This document shows, piece by piece, positions 8,226 through 16,441 of a DNA stretch of 64,000 nt. The stretch is from Formosa sp. Hel1_33_131 (GTDB lineage: Bacteria > Bacteroidota > Bacteroidia > Flavobacteriales > Flavobacteriaceae), in NCBI GenBank assembly GCA_949499105.1, contig CATEFX010000062.1, positions 1 through 64,000 of the forward strand. Reading direction: 5' to 3'. The first letter of the stretch is position 1, and each line of letters opens with the position of its first letter. The position numbers and the translations under genes were made by a program. Under the pieces are notes generated by a model that made no database searches, was not told the origin of the DNA, and saw only the letters and a program-made list of their open reading frames with translations.

Positions 8226-9572
8226 ATGAAAATTATTATAGCCGGCGCTGGAGAAGTCGGGTTTCATTTAGCGAAGCTTTTATCTTACGAATCACAAGAA
8301 ATTACGCTTATAGATCTAGATAAAGAAAGTCTCGTTTACGCAGACACGCATCTGGATATAAAAGTAATTAAAGGCGATGCCACCTCTATTTCTGTATTGA
8401 AAGAAGCTCGGATTCTAAATTCGGATCTATTTATTTCCGTGACCTCTTCTGAAACGTCTAATATTACATCTTGTGTATTAGCCAAACAGCTGGGCGCAAA
8501 ACGCACCATAGCAAGAATTTCTAATCCCGAATTTATAAATCATAAGGACGAAGTTGGCTTTACCAAATTTGGTATAGATGAGCTTATTTCTCCGGAGTCA
8601 TTGGCAGCTGCTGAAATTGAGTTATTATTGAGTCAGTCGGTATTTAATGACACCTATGAGTTTGAAGAAGGTGCGTTAACCATGCTTGGACTGTCCCTTT
8701 CCAAAGACGCCAAAATCATTAATAAATCAGTTAAAGTTGCAGCACAATTGTTATCTGACATCCATTTTATTCCGATCGCAATTCAGCGTATCGGTTCTCC
8801 TTTAACTATTATTCCTAGAGGAGATACCGTTTTCAAAGAAGGCGATCGCGTCGTTTTTATCACTTCTAAAGGGGGTGATGAGGAATTGTGTCGACTCACA
8901 GGTAAGAAAAAAACTGAAATTAAAGATGTGATGATTTTAGGAGGAGGCAAAATTGGTTTTAAAACAGCTTGTGATCTTTCCAAAAACTTCAACATTAAAC
9001 TTGTTGAAAAACTAAAAGACAGAGCTTTTGATCTAGCTGAACAGCTTCCTGACACCCTAGTAATTAATGGTGATGGAAGAAATGTGGAGCTATTAGATGA
9101 AGAAAATATTAATGATATGGATGCTTTTATTTCCGTGACTGGAAATTCAGAAACCAATATCATGTCTTGTTTAGTTGCCAAATCTAAGGGGGTCAAAAAA
9201 ACAATCGCTTTGGTTGAAAACATGGATTATTATAAATTGTCTCATTCTATTGGAGTAGACACCTTAATTAACAAAAAACTACTTGCGGCCAATAGTATTT
9301 TTAGATACATCCGTAGGGGCGAGGTGGTTGCAATGACTAAGTTGAGCAATATGGAAGCGGAGCTGCTTGAATTTGTCGTAAAACCAACCTCAAAAATATG
9401 CAATAAATTCATTAAGGAAATCGCTTTTCCCCTTTCTGCAATTATTGGTGGAGTCATCCGAGATGAAGAAGGATTTATTGCTTTAGGCGATTTTAAAATT
9501 GTTTCCGGTGATCGAGTCGTTGTGTGTTGTTTGCCACAATCCATTAAAAAAGTAGAGAGTTACTTTTACTAA
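8226..9572 (+). CDS. trkA: Trk potassium uptake regulatory subunit TrkA
   Basis: The cytoplasmic gating subunit of the Trk K+ transporter. At 448 residues it has the full two-repeat layout: a first RCK nucleotide-binding domain (GAGEVG at residues 7-12, acidic LIDLD near 30), an RCK-C domain, then a second Rossmann domain (GGGKIG at about 239-244) and a final RCK-C domain ending GDRVVVCCLPQS. Nucleotide binding to these domains gates the partner channel TrkH, which is encoded 12 bases downstream. A good TATATTTG promoter element precedes it, so trkAH is a simple two-gene operon. Confidence 0.94.
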   Translation: MKIIIAGAGEVGFHLAKLLSYESQEITLIDLDKESLVYADTHLDIKVIKGDATSISVLKEARILNSDLFISVTSSETSNITSCVLAKQLGAKRTIARISNPEFINHKDEVGFTKFGIDELISPESLAAAEIELLLSQSVFNDTYEFEEGALTMLGLSLSKDAKIINKSVKVAAQLLSDIHFIPIAIQRIGSPLTIIPRGDTVFKEGDRVVFITSKGGDEELCRLTGKKKTEIKDVMILGGGKIGFKTACDLSKNFNIKLVEKLKDRAFDLAEQLPDTLVINGDGRNVELLDEENINDMDAFISVTGNSETNIMSCLVAKSKGVKKTIALVENMDYYKLSHSIGVDTLINKKLLAANSIFRYIRRGEVVAMTKLSNMEAELLEFVVKPTSKICNKFIKEIAFPLSAIIGGVIRDEEGFIALGDFKIVSGDRVVVCCLPQSIKKVESYFY

Positions 9573-9584
9573 TCTTACCTTGTG

Positions 9585-11081
9585 ATGAAACTTAACTATA
9601 AAATCATATTTCACTTTTTTGGACTCTTATTATTGTTCAACGGAGGTTTTATGTTGTTAGCGGCTCTGCTGAGTTTTTTTTATAAAGATGGCGCAACCTT
9701 TGATCTATTTTTAGCGGGTATTTCGGTCTTAGCTTTTGGAGTGATGTCCATGCTTTGTACTAAAAACCACACCAAAGAAATGAACAAGCGCGAAGGCTAT
9801 TTGGTCGTCGCTTTTGGCTGGATTGTCATGACGATGTCAGGGACACTTCCGTATCTATTTACTGGGGCCATTCCAGATTTTTCAAATGCGTTTTTCGAAA
9901 CAATTTCGGGCTATACCACTACTGGGTCTACTATATTAAATGATATTGAGTCTCTACCAGAAGGGGTCTTGTTTTGGAGAAGTTTGACGCATTGGATAGG
10001 TGGGATGGGGATCATCGTATTAGCAATTGCTATTTTGCCGCTTTTAGGCATCGGAGGGATGCAACTTTTTGCTGCCGAAGCGCCCGGGCCAAGTGCCGAT
10101 AAATTACACCCTAGAATCACCGATACGGCCAAACGATTATGGCTTATTTATTTTGGATATACTGCGGCTGAAACCCTGTTTTTATCTTTAGCGGGGATGT
10201 CCTTTTTTGATGCACTAAACCATTCGATGAGTACGTTGTCTACAGGAGGTTTTTCAACTAAAAATGCCAGTATAGCGCATTGGAATGACAGACCGTTGAT
10301 TCAGTATATAATTATTTTGTTTATGTTTTTAGCAGGTACCAATTTTGTATTGAGTTACTTTGCATTTAAAGGAAAATTAAGTAAAATAGTACAGGACGAA
10401 GAGTTCAAACTCTATTTTAAATTCATTCTAATTTTCACATTGATAGCAGCAAGTGTTATCTATTACTATTCCTATATGGATGCTGCTTCCGTGTTCGATC
10501 ATCCTCTGGTTTGGGGCATTGGCGAAGGGTCTTTCAGACATGCACTTTTTCAAGTAGTGGCGATTGTAACTACTACTGGATTTGTTTCTGCCGATTATAC
10601 ATTATGGGCGCCATTTTTACTTGTGTTTTTCTTTGGGTTGATGTTTCTAGGAGGCTCCGCAGGAAGTACATCAGGCGGTGTGAAACTTGTTCGTCATCTG
10701 ATCCTCTTGAAAAACGGCTTTTTAGAATTTAAACGCAGTTTACATCCGAGTGCAGTTTTACCGGTTCGCTATAACAATAAATCGGTTTCAGGTGAAATTG
10801 TATTTAATGTCCTTGGTTTTTTTATTCTCTATATGTTGTCCTTTATTGTTGGGGCTTTGGGGTTTGCAATTCTTGGACTCGACTTTGAATCGGCCATTGG
10901 AGTGGCTGCCTCTAGCTTAGGAAATGTAGGGCCCGCTCTCGGTGAGTTTGGACCCTCCAATAACTTTTTTGAGATGCCTACTGCTGGCAAATGGTGGGCT
11001 GCTTTCTTAATGCTAATCGGGCGACTAGAATTATTTACAGTCCTTATTTTGTTTACCCCTTTCTTCTGGAGAAATCGATAA
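9585..11081 (+). CDS. trkH: Trk potassium uptake channel subunit TrkH
   Basis: The integral membrane pore of the Trk K+ system, 498 residues with about ten hydrophobic segments. The four pore loops are recognisable: YTTTGSTIL, STLSTGGFSTKN, VTTTGFVSADY and SSLGNVGPALG; each carries the filter glycine. A conserved cytoplasmic stretch GSAGSTSGGVKLVRHLILLK sits between the third and fourth repeats. The reading frame also offers a GTG one codon earlier; the ATG was preferred. It is immediately downstream of trkA. The protein ends with PFFWRNR, typical of the family. Confidence 0.94.
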   Translation: MKLNYKIIFHFFGLLLLFNGGFMLLAALLSFFYKDGATFDLFLAGISVLAFGVMSMLCTKNHTKEMNKREGYLVVAFGWIVMTMSGTLPYLFTGAIPDFSNAFFETISGYTTTGSTILNDIESLPEGVLFWRSLTHWIGGMGIIVLAIAILPLLGIGGMQLFAAEAPGPSADKLHPRITDTAKRLWLIYFGYTAAETLFLSLAGMSFFDALNHSMSTLSTGGFSTKNASIAHWNDRPLIQYIIILFMFLAGTNFVLSYFAFKGKLSKIVQDEEFKLYFKFILIFTLIAASVIYYYSYMDAASVFDHPLVWGIGEGSFRHALFQVVAIVTTTGFVSADYTLWAPFLLVFFFGLMFLGGSAGSTSGGVKLVRHLILLKNGFLEFKRSLHPSAVLPVRYNNKSVSGEIVFNVLGFFILYMLSFIVGALGFAILGLDFESAIGVAASSLGNVGPALGEFGPSNNFFEMPTAGKWWAAFLMLIGRLELFTVLILFTPFFWRNR

Positions 11082-11090
11082 GACTAAAAT

Positions 11091-12278
11091 CTAACTAACC
11101 GCTTTTTTGATACGTTCAATAGCTTCAACAATCTGATCTTGAGAAGCCGCATACGATATACGAATACAGTTAGGGTTCCCAAAGGCATCGCCAGTCACGG
11201 TCGCAACCAAAGCAGCTTCCAATAGATACAACGAAAAGTCAGTCGCGTTCTTAATAAGCGTTCCGTTAAATGTTTTGCCAAAAAAGGCAGTCACATCAGG
11301 AAATACATAAAAAGCACCTTCAGGGGTGTTACAAGTAAACCCGTCGATATCTTTTAATAAACCAAGAATCAAATCTCGACGCACCTTAAATTCATCAATC
11401 ATATACTGAACCTTTGTAGGTGAGGCTTCTAAGGCTGTAATAACGGCACGTTGCGCAATACAATTTGCGCCACTTGTAATTTGTCCTTGCATTTTATTAC
11501 AAGCACGGGCAATCGCTACAGGCGCTCCTAAGAACCCAATACGCCATCCCGTCATTGCAAAGGCTTTTGACACTCCGTTAATAGTAATGGTTCTATCGTA
11601 CATATCTTCAAATTCAGCCATGCTTGCATGACCTCCAACAAAATTAATATGCTCATATATTTCATCGGAAACGATGTAAATATTTGGATAATTTTTTAAC
11701 ACGTCGGCAAGGGCTCTTAGTTCAGATTTACTGTAAACAGAGCCACTTGGATTACAAGGGGAACTAAACCAAATCATTTTTGTTTTTGGTGTAATTGCGG
11801 CTTCTAATTGTTGAGGAGTCATTTTAAAGTCCGTCTCAATGGATGTTACCACTTCGACTGGTACGCCATCAGATAACTTCACAATATCGGCATAGCTTAC
11901 CCAATATGGGCAAGGTAAAATAACTTCATCTCCTTTATTGAGTAGGACCAAAGCGACATTGGCTAAACATTGCTTTGCCCCTGTGGAAACTACAATTTGA
12001 GCAGGTTCGTAACTAATCTTGTTGTCGCGCTTAAACTTCGTAATAATGGCTTGCTTCAATTCAGCATACCCATCTACTGGTGTGTAGGAGTTGTAGTTTT
12101 CATCAATGGCTGTTTTGGCAGCGTCTTTAATAAAATCGGGAGTATTAAAGTCTGGCTCTCCCAAACTTAGTCCTATAATATCTTTGCCTTCGGCTTTTAA
12201 TTCTCTTGCTTTGGCCGCCATCGCTAAGGTCGCTGATGTGGCCATATTTAAAATTCTTTCAGAAAGTAATTGGCTCAT
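11091..12278 (-). CDS. Class I aspartate/prephenate-type aminotransferase
   Basis: A fold-type I PLP aminotransferase of 395 residues, most like bacterial aspartate aminotransferase of the Thermus type, acting on aspartate and glutamate keto-acid pairs. Seen are the N-terminal GLSLGEPDFNTPDFI, the substrate-phosphate segment SSPCNPSGS with N176, SDEIYEH with D205, the Schiff-base lysine K238 in NGVSKAFAMTGWRIG, and the C-terminal substrate Arg in CIRISYAAS. It lies 9 bases after the fatty acid desaturase gene and probably shares its transcript. The exact substrate is uncertain. Confidence 0.88.
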   Translation of the reverse strand: MSQLLSERILNMATSATLAMAAKARELKAEGKDIIGLSLGEPDFNTPDFIKDAAKTAIDENYNSYTPVDGYAELKQAIITKFKRDNKISYEPAQIVVSTGAKQCLANVALVLLNKGDEVILPCPYWVSYADIVKLSDGVPVEVVTSIETDFKMTPQQLEAAITPKTKMIWFSSPCNPSGSVYSKSELRALADVLKNYPNIYIVSDEIYEHINFVGGHASMAEFEDMYDRTITINGVSKAFAMTGWRIGFLGAPVAIARACNKMQGQITSGANCIAQRAVITALEASPTKVQYMIDEFKVRRDLILGLLKDIDGFTCNTPEGAFYVFPDVTAFFGKTFNGTLIKNATDFSLYLLEAALVATVTGDAFGNPNCIRISYAASQDQIVEAIERIKKAVS

Positions 12279-12287
12279 GTATTGGTT

Positions 12288-13388
12288 TTATGCTGGTATT
12301 GCTGGTTTGACTCCCATTTCTTTTAAATATCTAAAATGGGCTTTAATGGCTTTTCGTGTCGTTTCAAATTCGTTGTATGGTAAGTTAAACTCCAAAGCGG
12401 TTTTCTTTACGATTTCAGCAATTTTACCATAATGGATATGCGAAATATTTGGAAAAATATGATGTTCAACTTGATGATTCAAGCCGCCTGTAAACCAGTT
12501 AACTAACTTGTTTTTTGGAGAAAAATTCACCGTTGTTAAAAGTTGATGAATGGCCCAGGTGTTTTTCATAGTGCCACTCGCTTCTGGCATTGGCATTTCT
12601 GCTTCCTCCATGATATGTGCCAATTGAAATACCATACTAAGAATGAGTCCAGCTGTGTAGTGCATGACAAAAAATCCTAATAAAACTTTGTACCATGACA
12701 TGTCTAAAATTAACATAGGAAGTACAATCCATAAGCTTAAATAGATCACTTTAGAAACCACTAACGTACTCCAGTTTAAGAATGGATTTGGAAATTTTCC
12801 GTATGAAAGTTTACGTTTCATATAGCGTTTCATTTGTAGGAAATCAGTGGTAATAGCCCAGTTGATCGTCAAGAGTCCATACAACAATATAGAGTAGATG
12901 TGTTGAAATTTATGGTGTCGTTTCCATTCGGTCTGTTTTGTGAATCGTAGAACACGACCTGCGTCTAAATCTTCGTCATGACCAGGAATGTTTGTATAGG
13001 TATGGTGCAATACATTGTGTTGAACTTTCCAATTATAAACATTACCAGCAAGAATATAAATACTGCCCCCCATGATATTATTAACCCATGTTTTGTTTGA
13101 AAATGATCCGTGATTCCCATCGTGCATTACATTCATTCCAACGCCCGCCATTCCAACGCCCATTACAATTGTAAATAAAAGTTGCAGCCACCCTGGCATA
13201 TCGATTGTAAGGATTAAAAAATAAGGCACTAAGAAAATCGAAAACATTACAATTGTTTTGACCCAAAGTTGCCAGTTTCCAGAGCGGTTAATTTTGTTGT
13301 CTTTAAAATATGCGTTGACTCTGCTGTTTAATGTTTTGAAAAATTTCGCGGAATCTGTTCGTGAAAATGTAATTGTTGGCTTTGTCAT
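12288..13388 (-). CDS. Membrane fatty acid (acyl-CoA/acyl-lipid) desaturase
   Basis: A 366-residue diiron desaturase that introduces a cis double bond in acyl chains. It has at least four membrane segments and three histidine boxes: HDGNH (residues 89-93), HNVLHH (about 124-129) and QVEHH (about 305-310). The Gln-initiated third box is typical of front-end (delta-5/delta-6-like) desaturases, but the fused cytochrome b5 domain of the eukaryotic members is absent, so electrons must come from a separate ferredoxin or cytochrome. A role in keeping membranes fluid in the cold is likely. Regiospecificity cannot be read from the sequence. Confidence 0.9.
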   Translation of the reverse strand: MTKPTITFSRTDSAKFFKTLNSRVNAYFKDNKINRSGNWQLWVKTIVMFSIFLVPYFLILTIDMPGWLQLLFTIVMGVGMAGVGMNVMHDGNHGSFSNKTWVNNIMGGSIYILAGNVYNWKVQHNVLHHTYTNIPGHDEDLDAGRVLRFTKQTEWKRHHKFQHIYSILLYGLLTINWAITTDFLQMKRYMKRKLSYGKFPNPFLNWSTLVVSKVIYLSLWIVLPMLILDMSWYKVLLGFFVMHYTAGLILSMVFQLAHIMEEAEMPMPEASGTMKNTWAIHQLLTTVNFSPKNKLVNWFTGGLNHQVEHHIFPNISHIHYGKIAEIVKKTALEFNLPYNEFETTRKAIKAHFRYLKEMGVKPAIPA

Positions 13389-13424
13389 GAGTTGTGTTTG
13401 TTATCTCTGATGAAAAATATTAAT

Positions 13425-13432
13425 CAAATATA
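13425..13432 (-). promoter_or_regulatory. Promoter -7 element for the desaturase-aminotransferase operon
   Basis: TATATTTG on the minus strand is an exact TAnnTTTG match 37 bases before the desaturase ATG. It lies back to back with the rsmG promoter about 55 bases away. Confidence 0.65.
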
Positions 13433-13486
13433 AATAATAAAAAAGTTTAGACCGTGAGGTTTTACAATATTTAACAGATTTATGGC

Positions 13487-13494
13487 TATTTTTG
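13487..13494 (+). promoter_or_regulatory. Promoter -7 element for rsmG
   Basis: TATTTTTG fits TAnnTTTG and ends 19 bases before the rsmG ATG. It overlaps an upstream in-frame TTG, which therefore cannot be the translation start because it would lie upstream of the mRNA 5' end. This decides the start of rsmG. Confidence 0.65.
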
Positions 13495-13512
13495 CTAAAA
13501 ATTGACAAAAGC

Positions 13513-14142
13513 ATGCATTTAATCCAAAAATACTTCCCTAATTTATCAGATGTTCAATTAAAACAATTTGAAGCATTACAGGGACTTTATGAAGGTTGGA
13601 ACTCGAAAATAAATGTTATTTCACGAAAAGATATTGAATCACTCTATCGTCATCATGTACTTCATTCTCTGTCGATTGCAAAGTTAGTAACGTTTAAAGA
13701 GGGTTCAAAAATTTTAGATATTGGGACTGGAGGTGGGTTTCCTGGAGTGCCTTTGGCGATCCTATTTCCGGAGGTTAAATTTCATCTAGTAGACAGTATT
13801 AACAAAAAGTTAAAAGTCGTGAATGGCGTTGCAGAGAGTTTGGGTTTGGAAAACATTCGAACCACCCACGCACGCGCCGAGTCAATTAAAGGGCACTACG
13901 ATTTTATTATTAGCCGTGCGGTCACAACCATGCCCGATTTTGTGGGGTGGATCAAAAATAGAGTGGCTAAAAAAAGTGTGCACCCGATCAAAAACGGAAT
14001 TCTCTATCTAAAAGGAGGGGATTTAACAGAAGAATTAAAAATCTATTCAAAAGCATCACTCTATGATTTAAGTGATTATTTTGAAGACCCCTTTTTTGAG
14101 ACCAAAAAAATCGTCCACCTACCGCTTAAGTACAAAGGTTAA
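13513..14142 (+). CDS. rsmG: 16S rRNA (guanine527-N7)-methyltransferase
   Basis: RsmG (GidB) uses SAM to methylate G527 of 16S rRNA in the decoding site region. The 209-residue protein shows FEALQGLYEGWNSKINVISR, HHVLHSLSIAK, the SAM motif ILDIGTGGGFPGVPLAILFP, and FIISRAVTTMPDFVGWI. The start MHLIQKYFPNLSD matches the family; an in-frame TTG seven codons upstream was rejected because it falls within the promoter element. Single gene, convergent with pruA, with a shared terminator hairpin between them. Confidence 0.93.
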   Translation: MHLIQKYFPNLSDVQLKQFEALQGLYEGWNSKINVISRKDIESLYRHHVLHSLSIAKLVTFKEGSKILDIGTGGGFPGVPLAILFPEVKFHLVDSINKKLKVVNGVAESLGLENIRTTHARAESIKGHYDFIISRAVTTMPDFVGWIKNRVAKKSVHPIKNGILYLKGGDLTEELKIYSKASLYDLSDYFEDPFFETKKIVHLPLKYKG

Positions 14143-14195
14143 TTTTTACCCAAATGCATGCAGTTGTAAGTTCAATATTTCACATGTTTGAGCAT

Positions 14196-14237
14196 AAAAA
14201 AAGGTCGCCTAAAAATCACTTTTTAGACCACCTTTTT
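14196..14237. terminator. Hairpin between convergent rsmG and pruA
   Basis: An imperfect inverted repeat of about 18 bases per arm (AAAAAGGT... / ...ACCTTTTT) with two internal mismatches and a four-base loop, flanked by A and T runs. It lies between two converging genes and can serve both strands. Confidence 0.75.
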
Positions 14238-14252
14238 AAGTGACTGCTATTT

Positions 14253-15884
14253 TTATGAATCGCCTAAAAAAGGGTAGCGATAATCTGTTGGCGTTACAAA
14301 CGTCTCTTTGATCATTCGAGGTGAAATCCAACGTAGTAAATTCTGAGCAGAACCCGCTTTGTCATTGGTTCCCGACGCACGAGCCCCTCCAAAAGGTTGC
14401 TGACCAACAACAGCGCCAGAAGGTTTGTCATTAATGTAAAAGTTTCCAGCCGCATTTTCTAAGGCTCTCGTCGCCACATTAGCAGCATAGCGGTCTGTTG
14501 AAAAGATTGCACCTGTAAGCGCATATTCGCTCGTCTCATCCACTAATTTTAAAGTGGCCTCAAAAGCGTCATCTTCATACACATAAACTGTCATCACAGG
14601 GCCGAATAATTCGGTGCTCATAGTTGCATACTTTGGGTTGGTGGTTTCAATAAGGGTTGGTTCAATAAAATAACCTTTACTCTTGTCGTAGTTCCCACCA
14701 GCAAGGATGGTCGCATCCGCATCTTGTTTTGCACGGTCAATAAAACCTGCAAGTTTGTCAAAAGAACCTTCGTGAATCACCGCCGTAATAAAATTACTTA
14801 AATCCTCTGGAGATCCCATTTTAAATGTTTTCATTTCTGCAATCATAAAGGCTTTAATTTCTGGCCACAAATTTTGTGGAATATAAGATCTTGAAGCGGC
14901 ACTACATTTTTGCCCTTGAAATTCAAAAGCACCTCGTAGCATTCCGGTTGCAACTTGCTTGGCATTTGCCGAAGGATGCGCCACAATAAAGTCTTTACCA
15001 CCCGTTTCGCCAACAATGCGTGGATAGGTTTTATAGTTGTGAATATTATTTCCGATTTGTTTCCATAGTTCCTTAAATATATGGGTAGAGCCTGTAAAGT
15101 GAAGTCCAGAAAAATCAGGACTTGCCAAAACCGTATCCGTAATCATGACGGGATCTCCAAAAACCACATTAATGACCCCTGGAGGCACGCCGGCTTCTTC
15201 AAAAACATCCATAATAACTTTGGCAGAATAGACTTGGCTATCACTCGGTTTCCAGACCACTACATTACCCATCAGCGCCATACAGGCTGCAAGGTTTCCG
15301 GCAATAGACGTAAAGTTAAAAGGCGATACTGCATAGGTAAACCCTTCCAAAGGACGGTATTCAATACGGTTCCATGCGGCATTCGTACTTTGTGGTTGAT
15401 CTTTGTAGATGTCGGTCATGAATTGAACGTTGAACCTCAAAAAATCGATAAATTCACAAGCAGCATCAATTTCAGCTTGATACACTGTTTTGGACTGCGC
15501 AATCATGGTCGATGCGTTTATTTTTGCACGGTAAGGGCCTGCGATTAATTCGGCCGCTCTTAGAAAAATTCCGGCACGTTGTTCCCAAGGCAATTGTGAC
15601 CAAGACTTTCGCGCTTCTAAGGCTGTTGAAATAGCTGTTTCTACATGTACTTTTTGAGCCGTGTGATACGATCCAAGTATGTGTTTGTGATCATGTGGAG
15701 GACTCATAGTCTCGGTCGTTCCTGACTTCACGTCTTCTCCGTTTATATACATTGGAACTTCGATGGAGTCCGCCAGCATTGTCTTATAAGTTGATAGTAC
15801 TTCTTCACGTTCCGCAGAACCTGGTTTGTATGATTTGACAGGCTCATTAATTGCTTCTGGAACCTTAAAAAATCCTTTTCCCAT
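14253..15884 (-). CDS. pruA: L-glutamate gamma-semialdehyde (delta1-pyrroline-5-carboxylate) dehydrogenase
   Basis: Oxidises glutamate semialdehyde to glutamate with NAD+, the second step of proline catabolism. At 543 residues it matches the monofunctional P5CDH (eukaryote-like TIGR01236 type) rather than the fused PutA. Visible are AVSPFNFTSIAGNLAACMAL, the NAD loop FTGSTHIFKELW, the catalytic Glu in VGETGGKDF, the nucleophile in FQGQKCSAASR, and ELFGPVMTVYVYED. Proline dehydrogenase is not in the window. The gene has a long leader (about 73 nt after the predicted start site) with a perfect palindrome, suggesting regulation. Confidence 0.94.
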   Translation of the reverse strand: MGKGFFKVPEAINEPVKSYKPGSAEREEVLSTYKTMLADSIEVPMYINGEDVKSGTTETMSPPHDHKHILGSYHTAQKVHVETAISTALEARKSWSQLPWEQRAGIFLRAAELIAGPYRAKINASTMIAQSKTVYQAEIDAACEFIDFLRFNVQFMTDIYKDQPQSTNAAWNRIEYRPLEGFTYAVSPFNFTSIAGNLAACMALMGNVVVWKPSDSQVYSAKVIMDVFEEAGVPPGVINVVFGDPVMITDTVLASPDFSGLHFTGSTHIFKELWKQIGNNIHNYKTYPRIVGETGGKDFIVAHPSANAKQVATGMLRGAFEFQGQKCSAASRSYIPQNLWPEIKAFMIAEMKTFKMGSPEDLSNFITAVIHEGSFDKLAGFIDRAKQDADATILAGGNYDKSKGYFIEPTLIETTNPKYATMSTELFGPVMTVYVYEDDAFEATLKLVDETSEYALTGAIFSTDRYAANVATRALENAAGNFYINDKPSGAVVGQQPFGGARASGTNDKAGSAQNLLRWISPRMIKETFVTPTDYRYPFLGDS

Positions 15885-15921
15885 GATATTAGTTTTTTAG
15901 TGTGTGTATTTAGTGTGTATA

Positions 15922-15945
15922 ATAAAGTGTGAAATTACACTTTAT
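15922..15945 (-). promoter_or_regulatory. Perfect 9-bp inverted repeat in the pruA leader
   Basis: ATAAAGTGT and ACACTTTAT separated by six bases form a perfect dyad between the predicted promoter and the pruA ATG. It is preceded toward the gene by repeated TAGTGTGT units (around 15898-15920). It could be an operator downstream of the start site or an RNA hairpin in the leader; there is no T-run after it as a terminator would need. Function is inferred only from position. Confidence 0.5.
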
Positions 15946-15962
15946 AGTCGGTGTTTAAGTTG

Positions 15963-15970
15963 CAAATGTA
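15963..15970 (-). promoter_or_regulatory. Promoter -7 element for pruA
   Basis: TACATTTG on the minus strand fits TAnnTTTG; it lies 79 bases before the pruA ATG, leaving a leader long enough to contain the inverted repeat. It overlaps the region just after the apaG stop codon. Confidence 0.55.
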
Positions 15971-15972
15971 GT

Positions 15973-16359
15973 TTAATTTTGTGCAAATGAAGCACTTAAC
16001 TTGAACGTTGGGATGGTAACTTTGAATTTAGTTGAGTTGGAATGATTGATCATTAAATAGGACCCTTTCATAGCGCCAAATGGCGATTTTAAAACACATC
16101 CAGAACTATAAGTATGACGATCTCCAGGGATTAAAATGGGCTTTTCACCTACAACGCCTTCGCCAGAAACAATTTCGACATCATTGAGGGCATCTTTAAT
16201 GTCCCACCGTCTTGCCAACAGTTGAGCAGTTTCATGGCTCTGGTTCTCAATCGTAATTTCATAACTAAACGCATAATGAATACTGTCATCTTTGTAGAAG
16301 GTCCCTTCAAATTCAGTTTCAATCGAAATTTTTATGCCTTTGGTTATTTGTTCAATCAT
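15973..16359 (-). CDS. apaG: ApaG-domain protein
   Basis: A 128-residue single ApaG/F-box-A-like beta-sandwich protein. It shows the family pattern: YAFSYEITIENQSHETAQLL, RRWDIKDALNDVEIVSGEGV, the glycine loop GVVGEKPILIPGDRHTYSSG and PFGAMKGSYLMI. ApaG is associated with Co2+/Mg2+ efflux phenotypes in Enterobacteria but its biochemistry is not settled. It lies 82 bases downstream of the T9SS Plug-like gene on the same strand. No substrate can be deduced from the sequence. Confidence 0.9.
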   Translation of the reverse strand: MIEQITKGIKISIETEFEGTFYKDDSIHYAFSYEITIENQSHETAQLLARRWDIKDALNDVEIVSGEGVVGEKPILIPGDRHTYSSGCVLKSPFGAMKGSYLMINHSNSTKFKVTIPTFKLSASFAQN

Positions 16360-16441
16360 AGCGTATAAGAATAGTGAATTAACTTAAATTAAAAAATTAA
16401 TTCACAAAAAGCGATGGTTTTATTTGAAATTTTAAAATGGA

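Noticed and set aside
8783-9223. 146-codon open frame antisense to trkA
   Set aside because: Ser/Leu/Pro-rich product without motifs, covered by trkA.
13492-13512. TTG as start of rsmG, seven codons upstream
   Set aside because: The TTG forms part of a TATTTTTG promoter element, so it would precede the mRNA start; the ATG at 13513 gives the family N-terminus.
15081-15548. 155-codon open frame antisense to pruA
   Set aside because: Basic, Arg/His/Cys-rich translation with no domain; fully covered by conserved pruA sequence on the other strand.
16374-16405. Inverted repeat GTGAATTAA / TTAATTCAC with a 14-base A/T-rich loop between the Plug-like gene and apaG
   Set aside because: Stem is almost all A/T, the loop is long and no T-run follows on the transcribed strand, so it is weak as a terminator and could be chance in this base composition.
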